In this document: positions 7,075 to 14,970 of the stretch, piece by piece | Layout of the letters: the number at the start of each line of letters is the position of its first letter | Position numbering within the stretch: the stretch's first letter is position 1 | From: Geoglobus sp. UBA235 | GTDB taxonomy: Archaea; Halobacteriota; Archaeoglobi; Archaeoglobales; Archaeoglobaceae | Assembly: GCA_002494725.1 (NCBI GenBank) | Contig: DACG01000017.1 | Coordinates: forward strand, 60,115-124,114 | DNA: 64,000 bases | Direction of reading: 5' to 3' | Program-made: the position numbers and the translations under genes | The notes under the pieces: model-generated | Told to the model about the DNA's origin: nothing | Database searches by the model: none | The model's input: only the letters and a program-made list of their open reading frames with translations

Positions 7075-8061
7075 ATGATCATCAGATTTGTGGGACCTCT
7101 TGCCACAAAGCTTGGAAAGGAGATTCAAGTAAAGATTGAAAAGGAAGTCCCCCTCAGGGAGGTTATAGAGAGAGTGGTCCGGTTGTATCCCCAGGCAGAG
7201 GATGAGCTGTCTGATCTGAGCTTTTACAGCATCTCCCTGAATGGAGAGCTTCTGAAGAAAGACGAGCTTGAAGAAATAAGGGTGAAGGATGGAGATGTTC
7301 TGATTCTCATACCTGCAATTGCGGGAGGAGGTAGAGAGAGCAGGATAAAACTGGTGATAAAAAAGAACTTTGATATGAGCACATCAACCTACGAAGATTT
7401 TGAAAGAAAATACGGCTTTTTTGGACAGCTTGCCCTTAAAATGAAGGAAAAAATTGATGATGAGGTCAGGATGATCCTGGATATCGGATGTGGAACGGGA
7501 GTGCTTGGAGGGGTTTTTGATGGCCCAACAATTGTTGGAATTGACATCTCTCCCGACATGGTAAGGGTTGCAAGGAAAAGGCTTCATGATGTTCTGATTG
7601 GTGATGGCAGCAGACTTCCCTTCAGGGATGGTTCATTTGATGCGGCAGTATTCAATGCTGTCATTTTTCTCATTCCTGACGGCGGTAATGCGATAAGAGA
7701 ATCTCTGAGAGTTGTGAAGGATAAAGGAAAGGTGGTTGGAACGTATCTGGTAGGTCTGTTTGAAAACGGGAAGGAGGTTATCGAGAGACTGGGACTCAGA
7801 CACAGACTTCCATTTCCCAGAGACAGAGTAGAGGAAGTGGTGAATGAGTTTGAAGGAATCTGTGAGAAGATCACATTCAGTGTGACCAAGGAGTTCGTCA
7901 GAGACTTCTATTCGATCCCTGCAATGTCAAATGCTCTCTTTCCGAAAATGGAGCCTGAGAAAAGGATAGAGCTTGCCAGACAGAAACTTTCAGACCTGCC
8001 GGATGAGATGGATTTTGTGTGGGGAATTTTCTCGATTTCAAAGGTGAATTTTACGATTTAA
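7075..8061 (+). CDS. MoaD-like ubiquitin-fold domain fused to an SAM-dependent methyltransferase
   Basis: A 328-aa two-domain protein. Residues 1-86 form a MoaD/ThiS beta-grasp domain that ends in a Gly-Gly-Gly (IPAIAGGG, residues 84-86), where free MoaD has its C-terminal Gly-Gly used to carry sulfur for molybdopterin synthesis. Here translation continues without a stop into a class I methyltransferase: DIGCGTG near residue 136, the acidic GIDISPDM, and FDAAVFNAVIFLIPDGG. A GGAGGAGGT encoded by the Gly codons resembles a ribosome-binding site but has no start at proper distance, so the fusion appears real. It is the fourth gene of the AOR operon, 4 nt after the ferredoxin gene. The methyltransferase substrate is unknown. 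If the MoaD part works in tungstopterin synthesis, cleavage after the glycines would be needed (inference). Confidence 0.82.
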   Translation: MIIRFVGPLATKLGKEIQVKIEKEVPLREVIERVVRLYPQAEDELSDLSFYSISLNGELLKKDELEEIRVKDGDVLILIPAIAGGGRESRIKLVIKKNFDMSTSTYEDFERKYGFFGQLALKMKEKIDDEVRMILDIGCGTGVLGGVFDGPTIVGIDISPDMVRVARKRLHDVLIGDGSRLPFRDGSFDAAVFNAVIFLIPDGGNAIRESLRVVKDKGKVVGTYLVGLFENGKEVIERLGLRHRLPFPRDRVEEVVNEFEGICEKITFSVTKEFVRDFYSIPAMSNALFPKMEPEKRIELARQKLSDLPDEMDFVWGIFSISKVNFTI

Positions 8062-8100
8062 TGAAAAAAGCCCTGCTAATTTTACAATTTAAAGGGTAAG

Positions 8101-8110
8101 ATATTTATAC
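8101..8110 (+). promoter_or_regulatory. TATA box upstream of the CoA ligase
   Basis: ATATTTATAC, centre near 8105, is 25 nt before an ATG at 8130 that opens an 8-codon ORF (MKKRYLWG, then TGA). It is about 56 nt before the CTG proposed as the ligase start. Confidence 0.5.
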
Positions 8111-8160
8111 TATTGACTATGTAATACTCATGAAAAAACGTTATCTTTGGGGGTGATACT

Positions 8161-9456
8161 CTGTACTGGAATCCGCATGTTGAGAGGCTTTCAGCAGAGG
8201 AAATTAGAGATCTGCAGGCGAAAAAGCTCAGATACATTGTGGATTTTGCCTACAGACATTCTGAATTTTACAGAAGACTGTATGACCAGGCAGGAGTAAG
8301 GCCGGATGATATAAAGAGCGTTGATGATGTGACAAAACTGCCATTTGTGAAAAAGCAGGATCTCAGGGACAACTATCCATACGGAATGTTTGCAGTTCCC
8401 CTCTCCCAGATTGTGAGACTCCATGCATCCAGCGGAACAACAGGAAAGCCAACCGTAACCGGATATACATACGAAGATCTCGAGCTCTGGTCTGAAAGTC
8501 TGGCCAGATCAATGTATGCGGCAGGTGTCAGAAAGGAGGATGTGATTCAGAACGCCTACGGTTACGGGCTTTTCACAGGTGGTCTTGGATTCCACTACGC
8601 TGGAGAGAAGATTGGAGCCACTGTGGTTCCCTCCTCTTCAGGAAACACCCAGAGACAGATTGAACTGATGCTCGATCTCGGTACAACTGTGCTGTGCTGC
8701 ACCCCAAGCTACATGATCTATCTCACCGAGTATGCCCAGAAAATCGGCATTGATATCAGAAATGACACAAAGGTGAGAATGGGGTTCTTCGGTGCAGAGC
8801 CCTGGAGTGAGGAGACAAGAAAGAGAATTGAAGACAAAACGGGTATTGATGCCATAAACATTTACGGAACATCTGAGATAAGCGGTCCTGTTGTGAGCGA
8901 GTGCAGTGAGAAGGCGGGAATTCACTTCTGGGCCGACATATTCCTGATAGAAATAATAGACCCGGAAACAGGAGAGCAGCTTGGTGAGGGAGAGAAGGGA
9001 GAGCTTGTTGTAACGGTCCTTGGAAAGGAAGGTCTGCCGATGATAAGGTGGAGAACAGGAGACATAACCAGCATGATTCTCGAGAGATGCAATTGCGGAA
9101 GATGGCATCCGAGAATTGAGAGAATAACGGGCAGAGCAGATGACATGTTCATAGTCAGGGGTGTGAATGTATTTCCGAGCCATGTGGAGTACGCCCTGAT
9201 GCAGGTCAGGGAGGTGAGCGAGCACTACCAGATAATTCTGGACAGAGATGATAAGGGTCTGGATGAGATGACGGTTCAGGTTGAGATAAATCCGGAGTAT
9301 CAGGGTAAAATAGGCACGGATCAGATTGCTTCAAAAGTAAGGGAGACTCTGAAAGGTTATCTCAATGTCACACCCAAGGTTGAGATACTGGAGCCTGAAA
9401 GTCTGCCGAGGTTCGAAGGAAAAGCCAAAAGAGTTATAGACAAGAGGAAACTTTAA
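8161..9456 (+). CDS. Phenylacetate-CoA ligase family protein (PaaK-like)
   Basis: ANL-superfamily AMP-forming aryl-CoA ligase, about 431 aa. The phosphate loop SSGTTGKPT, YGTSEISGP, RTGD and the hinge region GRADDMFIVRGVNVFPSHVE are intact. The family N-terminus (YWNP...LQAKKLRYIVDFAYRH) is encoded from 8164, well upstream of the first GTG at 8239, so the gene must begin earlier than that. No ATG, GTG or TTG exists in frame back to the TGA at 8131. The only candidate is CTG at 8161, placed 4 nt after GGGGGTGAT. Alternatively, an ATG at 8130 would be in frame if one G of the G5 run at 8149-8153 were absent. It activates phenylacetate or a related acid to its CoA ester; the next gene abuts its stop. 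Confidence 0.88.
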   Translation: MYWNPHVERLSAEEIRDLQAKKLRYIVDFAYRHSEFYRRLYDQAGVRPDDIKSVDDVTKLPFVKKQDLRDNYPYGMFAVPLSQIVRLHASSGTTGKPTVTGYTYEDLELWSESLARSMYAAGVRKEDVIQNAYGYGLFTGGLGFHYAGEKIGATVVPSSSGNTQRQIELMLDLGTTVLCCTPSYMIYLTEYAQKIGIDIRNDTKVRMGFFGAEPWSEETRKRIEDKTGIDAINIYGTSEISGPVVSECSEKAGIHFWADIFLIEIIDPETGEQLGEGEKGELVVTVLGKEGLPMIRWRTGDITSMILERCNCGRWHPRIERITGRADDMFIVRGVNVFPSHVEYALMQVREVSEHYQIILDRDDKGLDEMTVQVEINPEYQGKIGTDQIASKVRETLKGYLNVTPKVEILEPESLPRFEGKAKRVIDKRKL

Positions 9457-10002
9457 ATGAAGCCTGCACTGATAGTCATTGACATGATAAAAGGCAATGA
9501 GCCCTTTTTCACCGAGGAGCACAGAAAGATAGTTCCCAAGATTTCAGAGACAATAGAGGCGTGCAGAAAGAACTCAATCCCCATTATTTTTGCCAATGAC
9601 AGCTACATGAAAAACGACTGGCTCTTCGAGTTCATGAAGGAGCATGCTGTAAGAGGGACAGACGGGGTGGAAGTTATAGATGAGCTCAGGCCCGAAAAAG
9701 AGGACATAATTGTTGAGAAGAGAAGATTCAGTGCCTTTTTCAGAACGGATCTTGATTTAACGCTGAGAGAGCTTGGAGTTGATACCGTTGCTTTGGCAGG
9801 AATAAACACGAATGTCTGCGTTCTTGCGACAGCATTTGATGCAATAAGCAGTAATTTTTACACCATTCTTCTCAGTGACTGCTGCGCTTCAAGTAGAAAG
9901 GAGCTTCATGATTTCATTGTGAAAAAATTCAGAGGACTGCCGGCTTTTACCGTGATGGAGAGTGAGGAGTTCATAAGGACCATTTCCAGAAACAGACGGT
10001 AA
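9457..10002 (+). CDS. Isochorismatase-family cysteine hydrolase
   Basis: A 181-aa nicotinamidase/isochorismatase-fold enzyme. The catalytic triad is visible: Asp in VIDMIKG (residue 9), Lys in VEKRRFSAF, and Cys in GINTNVCVLATAFDA. The ATG immediately follows the TAA of the CoA-ligase gene, with no spacer, so the two are co-translated. Nicotinamide or another amide could be the substrate; the family is too broad to choose. Length is typical. Confidence 0.85.
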   Translation: MKPALIVIDMIKGNEPFFTEEHRKIVPKISETIEACRKNSIPIIFANDSYMKNDWLFEFMKEHAVRGTDGVEVIDELRPEKEDIIVEKRRFSAFFRTDLDLTLRELGVDTVALAGINTNVCVLATAFDAISSNFYTILLSDCCASSRKELHDFIVKKFRGLPAFTVMESEEFIRTISRNRR

Positions 10003-10027
10003 AAAAGAGAAAGATTTCTGTTTTTCT

Positions 10028-11173
10028 TCAACCCTTCTGTTTTGCAAGAAATTCCTCAATCCTGTCCATCGCCTCTTTCAGCCTGTCCATGGATGTCGCA
10101 TAGCTGATTCTGAAGTAGCCCTGATTTCCATCTCCAAATGGAGGTCCTGGGGTTACAGACACTCCTTTTTCGAGAACAAGCCTTTCAACGAACTCTGATG
10201 AATCTCCATCAAATTTCGGAAACACGTAGAATGCTCCTTCAGGCTTCACAACATCAAATCCCATCTCAACAAGCCTTCCGTAAACAAAATCCCTTCTTCT
10301 CCTGAACTCATCAACCATTGCCTTAGTTATCTCCTTATCCTTTCCATTAGCCATAACATCTGCCACAGCCTTTTGGGCAAAAGCAGGGGCACAGACTCCA
10401 TTAAGCTGATGTATCCTGAGCATCTTCTCAAGCATCTCCTCGTTTGAGATTGCATATCCTATCCTCCACCCCGTCATGGCGAGGCTCTTTGAGAATGCAT
10501 TTACCGTAACGACATTATCAAATCCAGCTAAAGTTCCGGGAGTTTTGTCGTAGTAGATCGAGTCATAAACCTCATCGCTTATCACAATAGCATTATAGTC
10601 CATCGCAACCTCGGCCACAGCTTCAAGCTCCTTCTGGCTCATAACAACTCCTGCTGGATTGTTTGGATAGTTCAGAAAGACTACCGAGACGTTTTTGTCC
10701 ATAACCTCATTAAGTGCATCAGGATCAACGATAAATCCATTACCGTGAGTTTTCAGAGTTTCAACTTTTGCCTCACACATCGAAACATACGTGAAGTAGC
10801 CAAGAAATGACGGGCTCGGAATCACAACTTTGCTTCCTCTCTCAATGAATGCAAGACTTGCATTGATCAAAGCCTCACACGCTCCCGTTGTCACCATTAT
10901 GTTCTCAGGCCCTATATCTGCTCCTCTCTGCCTGTATCTCTTTGCAATCTCCTCTCTCAGCTCTTCAAGTCCAAAATTTGATGTGTAGTGTGTAAATCCG
11001 TCTTTCATTGCTTTAAATGCCCTTTCAACAATCAGCGGATGTGTATCAAAATCCGGCTCTCCAATTGCCAGATTTATCACATCAAGCCCCTTCTTTCTGG
11101 CAATCTCAACTATCTCAAACATCTTCCTTATGGTGCTTGTTGAGATTCCTGAAATCCTTTCAGCCTCTTTCAC
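10028..11173 (-). CDS. Class I/II pyridoxal-phosphate aminotransferase (aspartate aminotransferase-like)
   Basis: Fold-type I aminotransferase of about 381 aa. The N-terminal INLAIGEPDFD, the NYPNNPAG loop, the Schiff-base Lys in NAFSKSLAMTGWRIGYA and the Arg in YFRISYATS match the archaeal AspC/AlaT group. The ORF opens with GTG at 11206, but GTG 11173 is preferred: it sits 10 nt after GGTGGT and restores the family N-terminus (KEAERISGIS). The TATA box at 11218-11225 would put the transcript start near 11195, inside the longer version. It probably transaminates aromatic or acidic amino acids, producing 2-oxoacids for the indolepyruvate oxidoreductase encoded in this window (inference). Confidence 0.9.
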   Translation of the reverse strand: MKEAERISGISTSTIRKMFEIVEIARKKGLDVINLAIGEPDFDTHPLIVERAFKAMKDGFTHYTSNFGLEELREEIAKRYRQRGADIGPENIMVTTGACEALINASLAFIERGSKVVIPSPSFLGYFTYVSMCEAKVETLKTHGNGFIVDPDALNEVMDKNVSVVFLNYPNNPAGVVMSQKELEAVAEVAMDYNAIVISDEVYDSIYYDKTPGTLAGFDNVVTVNAFSKSLAMTGWRIGYAISNEEMLEKMLRIHQLNGVCAPAFAQKAVADVMANGKDKEITKAMVDEFRRRRDFVYGRLVEMGFDVVKPEGAFYVFPKFDGDSSEFVERLVLEKGVSVTPGPPFGDGNQGYFRISYATSMDRLKEAMDRIEEFLAKQKG

Positions 11174-11217
11174 TGCCAACTCAACCACCCCTTGTCTGTA
11201 TGCCACACAGTGTTCGG

Positions 11218-11225
11218 TTTAAATA
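11218..11225 (-). promoter_or_regulatory. TATA box of the aminotransferase gene
   Basis: The minus strand reads TATTTAAA. A start site about 25 nt downstream falls near 11195, which argues for translation from GTG 11173 with the GGTGGT ribosome-binding site rather than from GTG 11206. Confidence 0.5.
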
Positions 11226-11354
11226 CCCTTTCATTATTTCCACCACTGAGAGCTATTCAGATTACCTGAGATCTGTAAAATTTAAAAGGTTTTTTATTTT
11301 CCAGATTAAGAGATATTTCATCCATGTGACAGTGTGTGTCAACTATTCACCAAA

Positions 11355-11367
11355 AATATTTTAAATT
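11355..11367 (+). promoter_or_regulatory. TATA box of the ketopantoate-reductase-like gene
   Basis: AATATTTTAAATT is centred about 27 nt before the ATG at 11388, so the mRNA is probably leaderless. An inverted repeat TGACA-N5-TGTCA (11327-11341) lies just upstream and could be an activator site. Confidence 0.45.
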
Positions 11368-11387
11368 CGTAAACAGAAGGATTAAAC

Positions 11388-12323
11388 ATGAGGATAGCCA
11401 TAGTTGGAGCTGGAGTTATCGGAAGCATTTTCGCGTACATTTTTGGCAGGGAACATGAGGTAACGCTTATTGAGGTTGCGAAAGAAAAGGTTGAGCTTTA
11501 CAGAAGGGAAGGATTTACCGTGATAATGCCTGACGGGAAGGAGGTGCATGTTGATAATGTCAGGATAACCTCAAACCCTGAAGAGGTCGGGAAGGTGGAT
11601 CTTGTTCAGATTTCTGTCAAGGGCTTTGCCACCGCTCCCGCAACAAAAAATGCACTCCCGATGATAGGAGATGATACGATGGTTCTTTCGGTTCAGAATG
11701 GGCTTGTGCATGACACAATTGCAGAGATTGTTGGAAAAGAGAAGGTTATCGCTGGAATCACAGCTCACAGCGGTATGCCTGTTTCACCGAATGTCATAAG
11801 ATATGTTGGAGGATTTGGACCCCTCCTCACCATAGGAAAGTACGACAAAAACCCTGATGAAAGATTCAATCAGATTGTTGAAGAGCTCAGAAAAACTGGA
11901 GAGGACATAGTTGTTGTTGATGACATTGAACCCATAATATGGAAAAAACTTGTTGCAAACGTTGCATGCAATCCGGTTGCTGCAATAACAGGAATGACGA
12001 GTGTTGAGGCTCTCGCATGTGATGAGACAAAGGATCTGATAAGAATGCTTGCCGAGGAGGTTGTTGCGGTTGCAAAGGCAAGGGGGATTTACTTCGAGGA
12101 GATGGAAAACATAGCCGATTTCGTTTACAAGGCATTTGCAGGGACAAGAGATAACAAGGTGTCAATGCTCCAGGATGTGGAGGCCGGGAGAAAAACCGAA
12201 GTTGAAACGCTGAATTTAGCAATAGTCAGGGAAGGAGAGAGGCTTGGAGTTGACACACCCGCAAACAAGGTTATAGCAAACATAATAAAATCCCTGGAGT
12301 TCATGTACGACAAGAGAAAGTAA
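11388..12323 (+). CDS. Ketopantoate reductase family (PanE/ApbA-like) dehydrogenase
   Basis: A 311-aa NAD(P)H-dependent 2-dehydropantoate 2-reductase-like protein. The N-terminal Rossmann motif is VGAGVIGSIFAYIFG; the central VQNGL and the Lys-x3-Asn of WKKLVANVACNP are the family's catalytic region, with the C-terminal helical domain holding a conserved SMLQDVEAGRKTEVE segment. This fits reduction of ketopantoate to pantoate for CoA synthesis; related proteins in the family reduce other 2-oxoacids. It appears monocistronic and leaderless. Confidence 0.88.
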   Translation: MRIAIVGAGVIGSIFAYIFGREHEVTLIEVAKEKVELYRREGFTVIMPDGKEVHVDNVRITSNPEEVGKVDLVQISVKGFATAPATKNALPMIGDDTMVLSVQNGLVHDTIAEIVGKEKVIAGITAHSGMPVSPNVIRYVGGFGPLLTIGKYDKNPDERFNQIVEELRKTGEDIVVVDDIEPIIWKKLVANVACNPVAAITGMTSVEALACDETKDLIRMLAEEVVAVAKARGIYFEEMENIADFVYKAFAGTRDNKVSMLQDVEAGRKTEVETLNLAIVREGERLGVDTPANKVIANIIKSLEFMYDKRK

Positions 12324-12375
12324 AAGTTGAGCAGGATGAAACACCTTCTCCCTGATTCTCTTTTTTAGACTGGCA

Positions 12376-12843
12376 TTAAGGGATCAAACCTCCAGATGAA
12401 TTTCTGAAATATAGACTGTGGCAGGTAAGTATGCTGAAATCTGATTCTTTTCCAGTTACCATCTTCAAAGCCTGAATTATCTTTTCAACAAAGGCTTTTG
12501 ATGGATGTCCAAGGGTTATGTTGGGACAGAATGGATCAACATAAACGTAATGCTCCTCCCCATCGTATTCAAAAAGAGCCAGCTCATCACCCCTTCTGTG
12601 AACTGAGAACGGAAAGAGCTTGCATGAGAGAGGTTTTTCACTCTGAATGATGCAGAGATTATCAATCTGGAAAGGGCATCTTCTGCCGAGCTTTCTGATG
12701 TAGTATCTCCCTCTTTTTTCAGTCACAAACCTTTTCGGCAGTTTCAGGTACTCGTAGTAGGTAAGCTTTGGTGTGTAGGCGAGGCAGCATTTTCCGCATG
12801 CACAGCATCTCCAGTCCCTCACCCTTCTCCAGGGGAGCTTCAT
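12376..12843 (-). CDS. YkgJ-family cysteine-cluster protein
   Basis: A 155-aa protein with the zinc/iron-chelating YkgJ motif: CCACGKCCLAYTP near residues 18-30, then CPFQIDNLC, LSCKLFPFSV and CPNI. These cysteines are thought to bind a metal ion or cluster; no enzymatic function is established. The minus strand has a TATA-like AAATTTTAAC about 25 nt before the ATG, so the mRNA is probably leaderless. It is convergent with the ketopantoate-reductase-like gene and divergent from the ATP-grasp gene. Confidence 0.82.
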   Translation of the reverse strand: MKLPWRRVRDWRCCACGKCCLAYTPKLTYYEYLKLPKRFVTEKRGRYYIRKLGRRCPFQIDNLCIIQSEKPLSCKLFPFSVHRRGDELALFEYDGEEHYVYVDPFCPNITLGHPSKAFVEKIIQALKMVTGKESDFSILTCHSLYFRNSSGGLIP

Positions 12844-12921
12844 AACTATATGTTGCCGGAAGTTAAAATTTTTCCTGAGGCTGGTAAAGATTTTTAAATT
12901 TTCGAGATCAAGGAAATAGGG

Positions 12922-13518
12922 ATGAGAGTCTTAAACCTCAGAGAGTCCCTTGAACTCCTTGAAAGGTACAGCATACCTGTTGCAGAAACCCATTTTCTGA
13001 GAGCTGAGAGCGACCTTGCACATATTGCCAGCAGGATTGAGTATCCTGTGGTGGTTAAACCAAATGTTTCAGGACACAAAACCGAGATGGGTGTTTTCAG
13101 GAGCCTGAAAAGTATTGAAGAGATCAAATCTGCTTTAAAGTCGATCAATACTGAGGTTGCGGTTCAGAGGATGGTTGATGGCTTCGAGATATTTCTGGGT
13201 GCAAAAAGGGATGACGGTTTCGGGCATGTTATTGCTCTTGGGGTTGGAGGGGTTTTTGCCGAGCTGCTTGAGAATATCTCATTCAGAGTTGTGCCAGTAG
13301 GCAAAGATGATTTTGATGAAATGCTTTCAGAAACAAAGCTTTCAAGAATTGCAGACGGATTCAGGGGCTTTGAATTTGATGCCGAAAATCTCTTCAGACT
13401 CCTCAAAAATTTTGAAAGGCTCGTGATCCATGAAGATGTCATTGAGGCCGACATCAATCCTCTGATGGCAAGCAAAAATGAAATTGTTGCTGTTGATGCC
13501 AGAATCATCCTCTCATGA
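12922..13518 (+). CDS. ADP-forming acyl-CoA synthetase, beta (ATP-grasp) subunit
   Basis: A 198-aa ATP-grasp domain of the acetyl-CoA synthetase (ADP-forming) beta type: VVVKPNVSGHKTEMGVF binds nucleotide, and ADINPLMASKNEIVAVDARI is the conserved C-terminal metal-binding region. It is somewhat short against the usual 230 or so residues. The enzyme converts acyl-CoA, ADP and phosphate to acid, CoA and ATP, the energy-conserving step of amino-acid fermentation in archaea. The TATA box at about 12891-12900 is 26 nt before ATG 12922 (leaderless). Its 3' end overlaps that of the alpha-subunit gene by 14 nt on the opposite strand. Confidence 0.88.
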   Translation: MRVLNLRESLELLERYSIPVAETHFLRAESDLAHIASRIEYPVVVKPNVSGHKTEMGVFRSLKSIEEIKSALKSINTEVAVQRMVDGFEIFLGAKRDDGFGHVIALGVGGVFAELLENISFRVVPVGKDDFDEMLSETKLSRIADGFRGFEFDAENLFRLLKNFERLVIHEDVIEADINPLMASKNEIVAVDARIILS

Positions 13519-14887
13519 GAATTCTTCCATAATCCCTCAACGCCTTCAAACCTTTCACTGCAATTTCAGGAGTTGGATAGACAGGAACTGAGCTGCTTTC
13601 AAGTTTCTCCTTCACATCATCCCAGACCCCTGGCGGGTAGTTTATGCATGCGGTCATAGGCTTTTTTTTGCCTGCAGCAATTATATGCCTGACGGGGACC
13701 TCAAGAAAATCCCCTGACCATGAGTATATGTAATTGACCACAATTCCATCAACCATTCTATCATCCGCAACAGTTTCAATTGCCTTTCCACAGAGCTCTG
13801 GATCGTTTGCCACAAATCCCAGGTCAACGGGGTTGTCTCTGATGGTGTATGGAGGCAGAATCTCATACAGCTTTTCTCTTGTTTTTTCTGAGAATTCTGC
13901 CACCTTCAGACCGATCAGCTCGCATGTATCGCTTGCCACCATTCCAAGGCCAGCGACCAGTGAAATGACTGCTATGTTGTCGCCATAAAGGGGTTTCTGC
14001 ATGGACAGGGCTTTGGCGTAGGAGACTAACTCCTCAAGGGTTTCGGCAATGACCGCCCCATACTGCTTCAGAGCTGAAGTGTATACTTTATAATCACCTG
14101 CCATGCTGCCTGTGTGGGACTTTGATGCTTTGTTTGCCTTCTCAAACCTCCCTGCTTTCATGGCCACAACAGGCTTTTTCCTGGAAACCTCCCTTATTTT
14201 TTCGAGCATCCTTTTCGGATTCTCGATCCCCTCGATGTAAAGAGCTATGGACTTCGTGTTCTCATCCTCTGCCAGATATTCAAGCATTTCAGGAAAATCA
14301 ACATTCAGCCTGTTGCCAAGACCAACAATCTTGCTGAATCCAATGCCGTATCTCATAGCGTAGGGAACGAGAAGATGACATATCCCTCCACTCTGACTCA
14401 CAAGAGCGATGTCACCCTTTTTCACTTTGTAAAGAGCAGGGGTAAAGCTTGCATTAATTCCAGACTTGAGATCTGTCATCCCAAAGGTATTTGGCCCTAT
14501 TACCACAGCTCCAGCAGATTCAACGAGATTTCTCAGTCTCTCATGCATCACCTCTCCATCAGAGATTTCAGCCTCTCTAAAACCTGCAGTTATTATCACA
14601 AAAGCTCTGGTTCCCCTCTCTATGAATTTTTTGACCATTCCGTAGATGTGATCTCTCGGAATTGCAAGAATTGCAAGATCTGGAGGTTCCGGAATGCTTT
14701 CTGGATCGGGGTAGGCTCTCAGTCCGAAAACCTCATCTCTTGATGGATTGACAGGGTATATTTTCCCTTTAAAACTCTCCATAACGCTGATGATTGCATG
14801 GCATCCCATCTTTTTCTGATTTTCAGTTGCCCCAACAACCGCAACACTTTTCGGGTTGAAAAGAGTTTTCAGGCTTTCAAGTTTCAT
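13505..14887 (-). CDS. ADP-forming acyl-CoA synthetase, alpha (CoA-binding) subunit
   Basis: A 460-aa alpha subunit: an N-terminal CoA-binding Rossmann domain (KSVAVVGATENQKKMG), a ligase domain with SQSGGICHLL, and the phospho-histidine segment KSHTGSMAGD that carries phosphate between active sites. The C-terminal half (YTIRDNPVDLGF...) is the usual third domain. It lies tail-to-tail with the beta-subunit gene, an arrangement that requires two separate promoters for one complex. Likely substrates are branched-chain or aryl acyl-CoAs from 2-oxoacid oxidation, given the neighbouring aminotransferase and the indolepyruvate oxidoreductase 13 kb away (inference). Confidence 0.92.
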   Translation of the reverse strand: MKLESLKTLFNPKSVAVVGATENQKKMGCHAIISVMESFKGKIYPVNPSRDEVFGLRAYPDPESIPEPPDLAILAIPRDHIYGMVKKFIERGTRAFVIITAGFREAEISDGEVMHERLRNLVESAGAVVIGPNTFGMTDLKSGINASFTPALYKVKKGDIALVSQSGGICHLLVPYAMRYGIGFSKIVGLGNRLNVDFPEMLEYLAEDENTKSIALYIEGIENPKRMLEKIREVSRKKPVVAMKAGRFEKANKASKSHTGSMAGDYKVYTSALKQYGAVIAETLEELVSYAKALSMQKPLYGDNIAVISLVAGLGMVASDTCELIGLKVAEFSEKTREKLYEILPPYTIRDNPVDLGFVANDPELCGKAIETVADDRMVDGIVVNYIYSWSGDFLEVPVRHIIAAGKKKPMTACINYPPGVWDDVKEKLESSSVPVYPTPEIAVKGLKALRDYGRILMRG

Positions 14888-14970
14888 CAGGTTTACACTT
14901 GCCAGAAAGATTTAACTTTTTCTGGTCCTTCAGGAAAAATTTTTACCAGTTCGGGTGAAAGATATGGGCA

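Noticed and set aside
7325..7356. A GGAGGAGGT sequence that might start a separate methyltransferase gene inside the MoaD fusion
   Set aside because: It is made by the Gly codons at the end of the MoaD domain. The nearest in-frame GTG is about 21 nt away, too far, and there is no stop codon between the domains.
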